From the NCBI GenBank assembly GCA_964606415.1, contig CAZSGN010000129.1, positions 1-7,835 of the forward strand: DNA of 7,835 nt, read 5' to 3'. Shown one piece after another: positions 1-6,783 of the stretch. Made by a program: the position numbers and the translations under genes. This stretch comes from CAZSGN01 sp964606415 (GTDB lineage: Bacteria; Bacteroidota; Bacteroidia; Bacteroidales; JBBRXJ01). The notes beneath the pieces were generated by a model that worked only from the letters and a program-made list of their open reading frames with translations, was not told where the DNA came from and searched no databases. Positions within the stretch are counted from its first letter, which is position 1, and each line of letters opens with the position of its first letter.

Positions 1-2032
1 CCCAGAACATTTTAAACCGGTATTCAAGATTTACTTCTAATTTAATATCTCCCAGACTATTGGGATATTGTGTCAATGAATCCGTGAATGATCCCGGCCC
101 CAATGTTCTGACCTGCCACGCCCGAATACTATTGGCCCCTCCCGAAAAATATTTTTTCTCGAAAGGCAAGGTCTTCAAATTTCCATAAGGATAACCGACA
201 CCAACAAACATTCGGAAAACAAGATCATCATTTTCATTAATATGATGATAATATCTGTAATCTATATCTGACCTGATAAACTGGGCATAACGGGTATTGA
301 ATAATTGATACCCACCCCTCTCCGGTTCTTTACCAGTTAATTCATTTAATCCTGTTAATATATTTCCAGCTGATTCCAAATTCCATCGGAAAAAAAAGAA
401 ATCTTCATTACTGCTCCGCAAAGACTGATTATTATAAACAAAATTATATCCAGTAAACATAACAAGATGATCTTTATAACTATTTACCACAGAAGGATAC
501 TGTCTGATTCGATCAAGAAAATCTTCTAATCGCTTGTTTGCCGGCAAATACACATAATTAAAATCAAGAGGTGTCACACTATGTGAGATTGCATCTGAGG
601 CAACCCAATTATAGCCAAAAGAAGCATTAGCAATGGTTCTGGTATAATCCGGTCTTTCCTGATAATTATAAGAAAGAGACAATCTGGTTCTGGGATTATA
701 TTTTTTCACAAATCCTTCTGTCCGTATCGGAAGAAGAAACTCAGGCAATTCAAGACGAGCCTCTGTATTAAGTTCAGTGGCATTATCTATCTGATTTTGG
801 TATCTCCTTTTTAAAGCCTCTATCGCTCCTCTAAAATTAATATTAAAAGCTTCTGCACCCCTGAAAAGATTTTTATGCTTATATCCAACATTTACACCTG
901 CACCTATATCACCGGAAGTATTCGTTCCTTCAAGTTCAACAGAATAAGACTGAAAAGGAGAATGATTTAGCTGAATAACAGCCTTTAACGGATTAATCCG
1001 ATCTAAGTAAACAGTATCCTCAACAGTTGAAAACTGTATATTTATATATTTAAAAACATGAATCGAAGACAAGTGTTTATAAGTTTGTTTTACATCATTC
1101 ATGCGATACAATGAATCCTTCTGCAAATAAACCATCTGCAGCACGGTAGATGGTTTAACAGAAAGATCATCCTGGAAAAAAAATTGCACATCATCATAAA
1201 TAACGGTATCGAGGGTATTCATATAAGCAGCTTGATCAGCCATTACCTTCCTTTGCTGATAATTCATAAAAATGGTTAAATCTTCAATTTTATAACGAGG
1301 ATGATCGGATTTAACCACCTCCCCTCCTCTTTTATTTTTATATTGCTTAATGCCTAGTGTGAGCTCCACAAGCATTTCTGCCTTATTGGTATCTGCTTCA
1401 AAAAAAACATGCTCTTTAGATAATTCATAATAACCCTTTTGTTTCAACAAATCTCTTATTCGTTTTCTTTCCTCTTCAAGTTGTTCAACATCAAAAAGAA
1501 TCCCCTTACTAATAAAAGAATTAAGTGTATCTTCCAGAATAATTTTCCGGATTAACGAATCCTGAATATCATAATCAAGCTCATCTATAACATAGGGTTT
1601 GTTTGGCCTAACCGTGTATAATACTTCTGCCTTACGGTTATTTTTTCTCAATTGCTTTTCAACTTCTGCATACCTATATCCCCGATTTTCCATAAAAAGC
1701 TCAAGTTGCTTAACTGTTCTTTCCGCTAACAACTTATCATAAATCACTGGTTCCTCCCCCCAATTTTTCAGCCATTTACTGGGGCCTTTTTCTTTATTAC
1801 CAGAAAGACTATATATTGAAAGGGGTAATTTCAACCCTAAAATTTTCCGATTAGGCTTTTGGCGAATATAATTTCTTAATTTATCTTTCTCGACAGTCGC
1901 TTTTTCCTCAAAAACAATTTTATTATTCTTAAGCAGGTATTCATCCTGGGGGACAAATTTGGTGGTGCTGCACGCGTGCAAGCCCAATAACACCAGCAAA
2001 ACTGGCATATTCCCTATTAATCTTATTTTCAA
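1..2032 (-). CDS. tamL: TamL-type outer-membrane assembly lipoprotein (BamA/TamA family), 3' end cut by the window edge
   Basis: This is a partial reading frame of about 677 codons that is still open at base 1, so it has no stop in the window. The product is a BamA/TamA (Omp85) family protein. Residues 1-21 form a lipoprotein signal with lipobox GLHAC and lipidated Cys21, which is the mark of TamL, the Bacteroidota lipoprotein form. POTRA-like segments fill roughly residues 30-350, and a beta-barrel starts near residue 360. The conserved L6-loop region reads GGANSIRAW, then LGPGSF, around residues 630-650 (Arg637), typical of this subfamily. Probably only the last barrel strands are missing. 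The role known for the family is insertion or assembly of outer-membrane proteins together with TamB, whose gene often follows tamL and may lie just left of the window (inference). Start choice: ATG at 2008 gives a signal of only 13 residues with no basic n-region. TTG at 2032 gives MKIRLIGNMP, a normal lipoprotein signal; TTG at 2047 is a further option. Confidence 0.88.
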   Translation of the reverse strand, partial: MKIRLIGNMPVLLVLLGLHACSTTKFVPQDEYLLKNNKIVFEEKATVEKDKLRNYIRQKPNRKILGLKLPLSIYSLSGNKEKGPSKWLKNWGEEPVIYDKLLAERTVKQLELFMENRGYRYAEVEKQLRKNNRKAEVLYTVRPNKPYVIDELDYDIQDSLIRKIILEDTLNSFISKGILFDVEQLEEERKRIRDLLKQKGYYELSKEHVFFEADTNKAEMLVELTLGIKQYKNKRGGEVVKSDHPRYKIEDLTIFMNYQQRKVMADQAAYMNTLDTVIYDDVQFFFQDDLSVKPSTVLQMVYLQKDSLYRMNDVKQTYKHLSSIHVFKYINIQFSTVEDTVYLDRINPLKAVIQLNHSPFQSYSVELEGTNTSGDIGAGVNVGYKHKNLFRGAEAFNINFRGAIEALKRRYQNQIDNATELNTEARLELPEFLLPIRTEGFVKKYNPRTRLSLSYNYQERPDYTRTIANASFGYNWVASDAISHSVTPLDFNYVYLPANKRLEDFLDRIRQYPSVVNSYKDHLVMFTGYNFVYNNQSLRSSNEDFFFFRWNLESAGNILTGLNELTGKEPERGGYQLFNTRYAQFIRSDIDYRYYHHINENDDLVFRMFVGVGYPYGNLKTLPFEKKYFSGGANSIRAWQVRTLGPGSFTDSLTQYPNSLGDIKLEVNLEYRFKMFW

Positions 2033-2066
2033 CCTATTTCTAATCAAGGATAATGTTTTATTACAA

Positions 2067-2074
2067 CAAAGATA
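2067..2074 (-). promoter_or_regulatory. Bacteroidota -7 promoter box for tamL
   Basis: Read on the minus strand this is TATCTTTG, a perfect match to the Bacteroidota housekeeping -7 consensus TAnnTTTG. Transcription would start near 2063, giving leaders of about 16, 31 or 55 nt to the three candidate tamL starts (2047, 2032, 2008). I see no good TTTG element at the expected -33 distance, so the call rests on the -7 box and its position. Confidence 0.6.
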
Positions 2075-2390
2075 ATGATATCAAATATTTTAAGGTTCGA
2101 TTCGGTCATCAAAAGAACAATTACTCATCACTAATTTCCTAAAAACATTCGATAAACAAGAAGAAAACATCTATTGATGAAAACCTTGAAAAACCTAAGT
2201 TGCGCGATATGATTGAAGCGAAATAGCACTTTACTTATTCGCCATTTGGTTGACAGGTGTTTTTGACAAATACTACGAAAACAATTTTTTCCTCTAAATC
2301 TGGATGACAACATAATAGAAGAACCTTTTTTGTAAAATCTTCACATTTTATTAATCGTTATGCGGGATCACTCCATTTAGGTAAAAGAAT
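2075..2390. other. Divergent intergenic region between tamL and the RNA methyltransferase gene
   Basis: About 316 bp separate the two divergent -7 boxes. I find no RNA gene, terminator hairpin or long repeat. On the plus strand there are short protein-like stretches broken by stops. One runs from ATG 2177 for 11 codons (MKTLKNLSCAI). Another, in a different frame from 2217 to a TAA at 2295-2297, reads LYLFAIWLTGVFDKYY and then a few more residues. They could be an eroded small gene or chance. A minus-strand frame of 60 codons at 2131-2313 has no recognisable protein character. Confidence 0.5.
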
Positions 2391-2398
2391 TATCTTTG
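2391..2398 (+). promoter_or_regulatory. Bacteroidota -7 promoter box for the RNA methyltransferase gene
   Basis: TATCTTTG matches the TAnnTTTG -7 consensus exactly and is identical to the box in front of tamL. Transcription would start near 2402, only about six bases (all A) before the ATG at 2408, so the mRNA would be almost leaderless. No clear -33 TTTG is seen. Confidence 0.65.
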
Positions 2399-2407
2399 TG
2401 GAAAAAA

Positions 2408-3205
2408 ATGCTCACCCAAAAAAAGATAAAACTCATCAAATCTCTGGATTCAAAGAAAAAACGTGATGAGTCAGGACTTTTCATCATTGAGGGGAATAAA
2501 ATGGTATCAGAATTAATCCATATTCACTCAAAAGACAAGAAATGGAAAACATATGAAATTTATGCGACAGAAGAATGGATTAAAGGATTATCAGAGAAAA
2601 CTATTCAGGAAAATGAGTCCATTCTCCATCCAGTCACCAAAGAAGAATTAAAAAAGATCAGCAAATTAAAAACAGCTAATCAGGTCCTGGCTATTTTAAG
2701 CAAGCCCGTCAATCCCGTTGATTACAACCTGCCCCTGAACACACTTTGTCTGGGTTTCGAACAACTACAGGATCCGGGAAACATGGGATCCATAGTCCGA
2801 ACAGCCAATTGGTTTGGGATAAGACATATATTTTGTTCTGCGGATAGTGTTGATATATATAATCCTAAAGCGATACAATCCTCTATGAGTGGTATTTTCT
2901 CTACAAATATTTATTATGTGGATCTACCCATTATGTTAGACATATTAAGTAAAAAAGCTTGTCCGGTTTTAGGCACAACTTTGGAGGGGCAGCCAATTCA
3001 GGAACAAAATATTTCTAATAACGGCCTTATATTATTCGGTAATGAATCCAAAGGTTTATCAAAAAAGCTCATTGATTACTGCAAAGGAACTTTCTCTATC
3101 GAAGGCTCACCAATTAGTTCTGCAGAATCATTAAACGTTGCCTCAGCAACAGCCATTGTATGCCATCACTTTTATCCAGCTATTCGAAGTGCATCGACAA
3201 AATAA
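2408..3205 (+). CDS. TrmH/SpoU-family RNA 2'-O-methyltransferase
   Basis: The 265-residue product is a SAM-dependent rRNA or tRNA ribose methyltransferase of the SPOUT class, of usual length for the RlmB/TsnR-like group. Residues 1-105 match the N-terminal SpoU substrate-binding domain (KLIKSLDSKKKRDESGLFI, then EGNKMV). The knotted SPOUT domain follows. Motif 1 is LQDPGNMGSIVRTANWFGI near residues 120-138, with Asn125 and Arg131. Motif 2 is LFGNESKGLS near 209-218, with Asn212 and Glu213. Motif 3 is AESLNVASATAI near 239-250, which forms the SAM-binding knot. The exact RNA target cannot be read from sequence. I chose ATG 2408: an in-frame TTG at 2396 lies inside the -7 box, and the conserved N-terminus rules out later starts. 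The last 26 bp overlap the 3' end of porT on the other strand. Adjacency of such a gene to tamL is, from memory, common in Bacteroidota. Confidence 0.9.
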   Translation: MLTQKKIKLIKSLDSKKKRDESGLFIIEGNKMVSELIHIHSKDKKWKTYEIYATEEWIKGLSEKTIQENESILHPVTKEELKKISKLKTANQVLAILSKPVNPVDYNLPLNTLCLGFEQLQDPGNMGSIVRTANWFGIRHIFCSADSVDIYNPKAIQSSMSGIFSTNIYYVDLPIMLDILSKKACPVLGTTLEGQPIQEQNISNNGLILFGNESKGLSKKLIDYCKGTFSIEGSPISSAESLNVASATAIVCHHFYPAIRSASTK

Positions 3206-3923
3206 ATAATCTTGAAGTCAAACGATCGACAACCCTGACATATTCAGGATTTCGTGAATAAGGTTTGTCGGTAAGCATGTTTTTCATGCCAACAGAAAGC
3301 TTTAATTCAGTTGAAAACTTAAAATATGTATTATAAAAATCAACACCAAACCCCACTTCCCACGAATAATCAAATTTCTTTAATTTGATATAAGTTTCCT
3401 CATCCTCATCATAACCATCTTTAGCTGCCATATCATACCTGACACTACCCCCGGCAATCACATAAGGTCGGTAGTTATTAATCCTTTCTGATTTATATTT
3501 AAAAAGAAGGGGGAAATCCAGTATATTCGATTCAACTTTCATCTCCCTGACAAAATCATCCTGAAGGTTTCTGTAAACCACATTTCGCTGGGTAAATATA
3601 ATACCTGGCAAAAAACGCACCGACCAATACTCTCCCAATCTAAAATCTGTAATAATATTCACATGAAATCCAGGAAAAATAGTTGGTACATCTGCCAATA
3701 ATGAGTCATTATGCACATCTTGGTCACTCAGCTCTACTCCGAAATCGGCAGTATTAAACCCAATACAAAACCCAAAATGGAGTGGTTGCATATCCACTTC
3801 CTGATAGTTCATCACCCTGGGTTTTTTATTTAAATCTTTTTTGAAAAGGTCATGCTGTCCATTCAGCTGAATAGAACACAATAATAATAATATTGAAACA
3901 GAAGTTCTCAAATAATTATGCAT
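3180..3923 (-). CDS. porT: PorT-like outer-membrane beta-barrel protein of the type IX secretion system
   Basis: The 247-residue product starts with a classical signal peptide: MHNYLRTSVS, a leucine-rich core, then cleavage probably after NGQ near residue 23. The rest is rich in alternating aromatic and polar strands and ends in Phe-Glu, as expected for a small beta-barrel. The motif PLHFGFCIGFNTADFGV near residues 47-63, FPLLFKY and the closing LSMHFE resemble the PorT family. PorT (SprT in Flavobacterium) is required for type IX secretion in Porphyromonas and Flavobacterium. The start is ATG 3923; a longer frame beginning at TTG 3944 would put FDVLKL in front of the signal peptide and is less likely. 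It is the last gene of the operon after ubiE, 45 bp downstream, and ubiE-porT adjacency recurs in Bacteroidota as far as I recall. It could instead be a general PorT-family beta-barrel without a secretion role. The stop (TAG) overlaps the convergent methyltransferase gene. Confidence 0.8.
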   Translation of the reverse strand: MHNYLRTSVSILLLLCSIQLNGQHDLFKKDLNKKPRVMNYQEVDMQPLHFGFCIGFNTADFGVELSDQDVHNDSLLADVPTIFPGFHVNIITDFRLGEYWSVRFLPGIIFTQRNVVYRNLQDDFVREMKVESNILDFPLLFKYKSERINNYRPYVIAGGSVRYDMAAKDGYDEDEETYIKLKKFDYSWEVGFGVDFYNTYFKFSTELKLSVGMKNMLTDKPYSRNPEYVRVVDRLTSRLFILSMHFE

Positions 3924-3944
3924 AAGCTTTAAAACGTCAAACAA

Positions 3945-3961
3945 AGGAATAAATTATTCCT
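3945..3961. repeat. 17-bp interrupted palindrome between ubiE and porT
   Basis: The plus strand reads AGGAATAA-A-TTATTCCT, perfect 8-bp arms around one central A, starting 7 bp after the ubiE stop on the minus strand. In RNA it could fold with a 7-bp stem and a 3-nt loop. It has no U-tract, so it is not a typical terminator. It may be an mRNA processing or stability element that adjusts porT relative to ubiE, or a protein-binding site. Confidence 0.45.
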
Positions 3962-3968
3962 GAAAAAA

Positions 3969-4700
3969 TCAAATATCCTTTTCACCAGAAAAAAGCCCAA
4001 CAATCCCCAGCGTCAAAACCTTGCTTTCAATATTAATAAAACCATGATCATTTAGTTTTTGAATAAATTCTTTTTTAGAAGGAAAGGCTATTACAGACCT
4101 GGGCAAATATTTATATGCCTCCTTGTGCCTCGAGAACAATCCTCCAATACAAGGTAATACCTTAGAAAAATACCATTCAAAAATCATCCGGAACCATTTA
4201 TGATCTGACCTGGAAAACTCAAGGACATAAACCCGTCCTCCATTTTTCAAAACCCGATATATTTCACCAAGTCCTTTATCTATATCATCAAAATTTCTAA
4301 TTCCAAAAGCAATCGTAACAATATCAAAACAACCATCTTCAAAAGGCAATCTCTCTCCATCCATAACCTGAAAATCAACGCTGGCAGTCAATTTCCAGTC
4401 TTTAATTTTATTTTCAGCCACCTGCAACATCACCGGACTAATATCCCCACCAATAATCCACTCAGGATTCAATTGACCAATCTGCTTAACAAGATCTCCT
4501 GTGCCCGTTGCTAAATCAAGCACATGACTGCCTTTCCCTCCTTGCTTCCGGGCAATCATGCTTACCAGCTGTTTTCTCCACTGACGATCTATGCCAACAG
4601 ACAAAAAATGATTTAAGAAATCATAACGCCAGGCAATACGGTCAAACATATTCCGCACCTGATTCTTTTTATCATCCGGATTTTGATAAGGTTTAATCAA
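3969..4700 (-). CDS. ubiE: Demethylmenaquinone C-methyltransferase (UbiE/MenG)
   Basis: The 243-residue enzyme, of normal family length, transfers a methyl group from SAM to demethylmenaquinone, the last step of menaquinone synthesis; it is a cytoplasmic or membrane-associated class I methyltransferase. Family signature 1 is YDFLNHFLSVGIDRQWR at residues 26-42. SAM motif I is VLDLATGTGDL at 60-70, with the acidic loop GGDIS at 84-88. VMDGERLPF lies at 112-120, and signature 2, RVLKNGGRVYVLEFS, at 149-163. YKYLPRSVIAFP near 197-208 is also typical. The start is TTG 4700: a TAG stop lies two codons upstream in frame, and the first ATG (residue 18) would delete the conserved KPY...KKNQVRNMF segment. 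TTG overlaps the TGA of the upstream gene (TTGA), and AAAGG lies about 10 bases ahead, so translation is probably coupled. Menaquinone rather than ubiquinone is inferred from the lineage. Confidence 0.95.
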   Translation of the reverse strand: MIKPYQNPDDKKNQVRNMFDRIAWRYDFLNHFLSVGIDRQWRKQLVSMIARKQGGKGSHVLDLATGTGDLVKQIGQLNPEWIIGGDISPVMLQVAENKIKDWKLTASVDFQVMDGERLPFEDGCFDIVTIAFGIRNFDDIDKGLGEIYRVLKNGGRVYVLEFSRSDHKWFRMIFEWYFSKVLPCIGGLFSRHKEAYKYLPRSVIAFPSKKEFIQKLNDHGFINIESKVLTLGIVGLFSGEKDI

Positions 4701-6544
4701 AGTCTATCCCTTTCATTACACAATTCAACCACATCGTCAATAAAACCAAAAGACAAATCATCAACCCTAAGTTCTTCTTTAGTGACATGCCCAAGAGCAA
4801 GTACCGGATAATCATGTAACATCATAAAATCTACAAATTGATTTTCAAGATCAGGAGTAACAGAAACGATCATTCGCCCTACAGACTCATTAAACAAAAA
4901 CGCATCCTGGCGCATTTCTGCAAGTGTGGTCACATCAAACCCCAGGCGGTTCTCCAATGCAGATTGAAGTAATGCAAACCATACCCCCCCTTGTTTAATG
5001 CTATTCAAAGACCGAATCAGTCCGGCTGCAATCAATCCCTGAACAATTCCTGATTGGTGATTATAATCGGAAGAAACCCAAGGCAAAAGATGATCAAATT
5101 TATTCCGATCATCAAGTTCATCAAGATACCATCTTCCGTCAATTTCTTCATTCATCTGCCCTATTAAATAAATCATATCCCCCTTCTCCTTAAATCCGGT
5201 GGTAACCTGTTTATTGATATTACCAAAAAAACCAGTTACCGCCACATGCAACTGAGGCGTTAAATCGTTCATGTCCCTGCCTAAAAAGTCCACGGATAAA
5301 GTTTGACTTTCAAACTCATTCTCTTTGGCTAAAAAAACAAAATGTTCAATTAAATCCTGAAACTCCTCCATAGAATTTGGTAACCCGGGAAAAGAAAACT
5401 TTCCCGAAACATTAAAAGGCTGCGCACCCGTTGCAAGCACTTTCCGAAGTGCTTTTTGTATCAGGATATTCAAGCCCTGCTTCATATCAGCCTTCAGAAA
5501 TTCTTGTTGATTTGCAAGCGCAATACTCCATCCTTTATTAGTTCCTCGCTCTGAAAACACAGGAGCATCAGAAGAAAAATTAACAGATAAATTATTACAA
5601 CTTACCATCCGGTCAAATATTGAAAACCCATTATTATAAAAATCACGAAAATGATGGTCCTTCATCCTTTCAGCAATGATTTTCAAATCATATAATGCCG
5701 GTTCAGCAATTTTATTAACAAGGTGCGTTCTGGCTTCCATCTTTACCTTTCTTTTTTTTAAAGGAGAAAATGTATGCGCAGAGTCAAATAAAATAAGTTC
5801 CGGCTCCTGAACATCTGCAAAACTGATGGTTTTTCCGGATTTAAAAGCACCCAGTTTTTTTAAGGACCAGTGAGCAGGCACAAACAACTCCTCCACTTCC
5901 ATATTATTCAATGATGGCCCTACGAATAAGACTGCACCTTGTTTATCAATCATTTCAGCCACATGCTTATCTGAAATATGAATACCATGATTCATTTCAA
6001 GCATCAGACTCATCAAATGAAGCATTAACTGATTTTGCCTAACCATGCAATAATAGCGATCATGGATAAGATTATCCATTTCTTTTATTTTTAATCCATA
6101 ATATTTAATATTCTCTTCATCATAAAAAGGATCATCAGGAATAAGCGCAAAAATTTCATCATCCTCTCTGCAAAATGGACGCAAAGACGTCTTAAATAAA
6201 CCAAAAGCAACAACATCTTCCCTCCCCTGAGCCTGGCGAACCATGTCCAAAACAGGCACTCCCGCATTATTCATTGCACGGGAAAGATTCAAAAAGCGTT
6301 GATCATCACAATGCTCATTTGAACACCCTGTTGCAGATATCAAAGAAACAGGCTGATCAAAAACCCGCATTGTATAAGGATTATAAAAAGACAAATAGGC
6401 GACATTATCAGATCCTCTAATAGGAATCTGATCCAGAATAAAGTGATCGTTTACAGAAACATTCTGTTCAAAAAAGCTGCACAACAAATGAAGTATATCT
6501 TTGTAAACAGCATGAGTTTTGCTATTTTTATGGCCAGCGTTCAT
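4697..6544 (-). CDS. Divergent PurL-like (AIR-synthase-related) protein with an unusual N-terminus, function unknown
   Basis: The 615-residue cytoplasmic protein begins at ATG 6544 and has no signal peptide. Residues about 285-600 follow the second half of PurL. FSIFDRMV (307-314) stands where PurL has its YDHMV-type linker. DAPVFSERGTNKGWSIALA (326-344) matches the start of the second AIR-synthase N domain. KALRKVLATGAQPFNVSGKF (364-383) and KGDMIYLIG (454-462) are also PurL-like, as is IKQGGVWFALLQSALENRLG (516-535). NESVGRMIVSV (552-562) matches the GESQGR-type motif. The catalytic N-half motifs of PurL (HNHP, the glycine-rich nucleotide loops) are absent, so FGAM synthase activity is unlikely. 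Residues 36-125 (PIRGSDNVAYLSFY, then NNAGVPVLDMV) resemble the N-lobe of Bacteroidota phosphotransferase-like proteins, but I see no HxD catalytic loop. Residues 125-285 are unrecognised. It is first in an operon with ubiE and porT and overlaps ubiE by 4 bp. Its role is unknown; a nucleotide-binding or regulatory protein is possible. Confidence 0.8.
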   Translation of the reverse strand: MNAGHKNSKTHAVYKDILHLLCSFFEQNVSVNDHFILDQIPIRGSDNVAYLSFYNPYTMRVFDQPVSLISATGCSNEHCDDQRFLNLSRAMNNAGVPVLDMVRQAQGREDVVAFGLFKTSLRPFCREDDEIFALIPDDPFYDEENIKYYGLKIKEMDNLIHDRYYCMVRQNQLMLHLMSLMLEMNHGIHISDKHVAEMIDKQGAVLFVGPSLNNMEVEELFVPAHWSLKKLGAFKSGKTISFADVQEPELILFDSAHTFSPLKKRKVKMEARTHLVNKIAEPALYDLKIIAERMKDHHFRDFYNNGFSIFDRMVSCNNLSVNFSSDAPVFSERGTNKGWSIALANQQEFLKADMKQGLNILIQKALRKVLATGAQPFNVSGKFSFPGLPNSMEEFQDLIEHFVFLAKENEFESQTLSVDFLGRDMNDLTPQLHVAVTGFFGNINKQVTTGFKEKGDMIYLIGQMNEEIDGRWYLDELDDRNKFDHLLPWVSSDYNHQSGIVQGLIAAGLIRSLNSIKQGGVWFALLQSALENRLGFDVTTLAEMRQDAFLFNESVGRMIVSVTPDLENQFVDFMMLHDYPVLALGHVTKEELRVDDLSFGFIDDVVELCNERDRL

Positions 6545-6589
6545 ATTTTTATAATTTGTTTGTTATTTGGTCTTGATTTTGTGTGACAG

Positions 6590-6620
6590 ATATTAATTGA
6601 ATCATGTGTGTGGGTGTCAA
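6590..6620 (-). promoter_or_regulatory. Possible promoter for the purL-like/ubiE/porT operon
   Basis: On the minus strand TTGACA (6620-6615) is followed 19 bases later by TAATAT (6595-6590), about 45 bases before the ATG at 6544. This is a sigma-70-like arrangement with long spacing; the Bacteroidota -7 box TAnnTTTG is not present here, only the weaker TATCTGTC. It is the best candidate I can find in front of this operon, but it is weak. Confidence 0.3.
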
Positions 6621-6644
6621 GAACTTTGGCATGAAGTTTCCATG

Positions 6645-6672
6645 TTTGATATCCGATAATATAAATATCAAA
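6645..6672. repeat. Perfect 8-bp inverted repeat with 12-bp spacer
   Basis: TTTGATAT (6645-6652) is mirrored by ATATCAAA (6665-6672). The arms are centred 20 bp apart, roughly two helical turns, which suits a dimeric regulator. As an RNA hairpin it would be weak because it is all A/T except one pair. It lies upstream of both divergent genes. In AT-rich DNA chance remains possible. Confidence 0.4.
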
Positions 6673-6710
6673 ATCACCTTAGCATTTTCATGACAAAACG
6701 TACAATAACA

Positions 6711-6783
6711 TTACCTGAAAATATTTTAACGATTGATATCCTATTTTTAACAAATATAACAGTTCAGCTTTTACCTGACAATA
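6711..6783. repeat. Spaced direct repeat TTACCTGAMAATA, copies exactly 60 bp apart
   Basis: TTACCTGAAAATA at 6711-6723 and TTACCTGACAATA at 6771-6783 agree at 12 of 13 positions. The core TTACCTGA includes three G/C bases in an otherwise very AT-rich stretch. Such spacing would put two binding sites on roughly the same side of the helix. It is a possible operator pair for the dehydrogenase gene 150-220 bp downstream or the divergent operon. Confidence 0.4.

Noticed and set aside
2131..2313. 60-codon minus-strand reading frame between tamL and the methyltransferase gene
   Set aside because: Basic and aromatic-rich, with no recognisable domain, signal or start context; it fits chance in an AT-rich spacer.
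2396..2407. TTG start for the RNA methyltransferase, four codons before the ATG
   Set aside because: The TTG is the end of the TATCTTTG promoter box and would lie upstream of the predicted transcript start.
3924..3944. Upstream TTG start for porT
   Set aside because: It adds seven residues before an already complete signal peptide that begins at an ATG; the ATG is the simpler choice.
4508..4696. 62-codon plus-strand frame
   Set aside because: It lies wholly antisense to the strongly supported ubiE gene and shows no family features.
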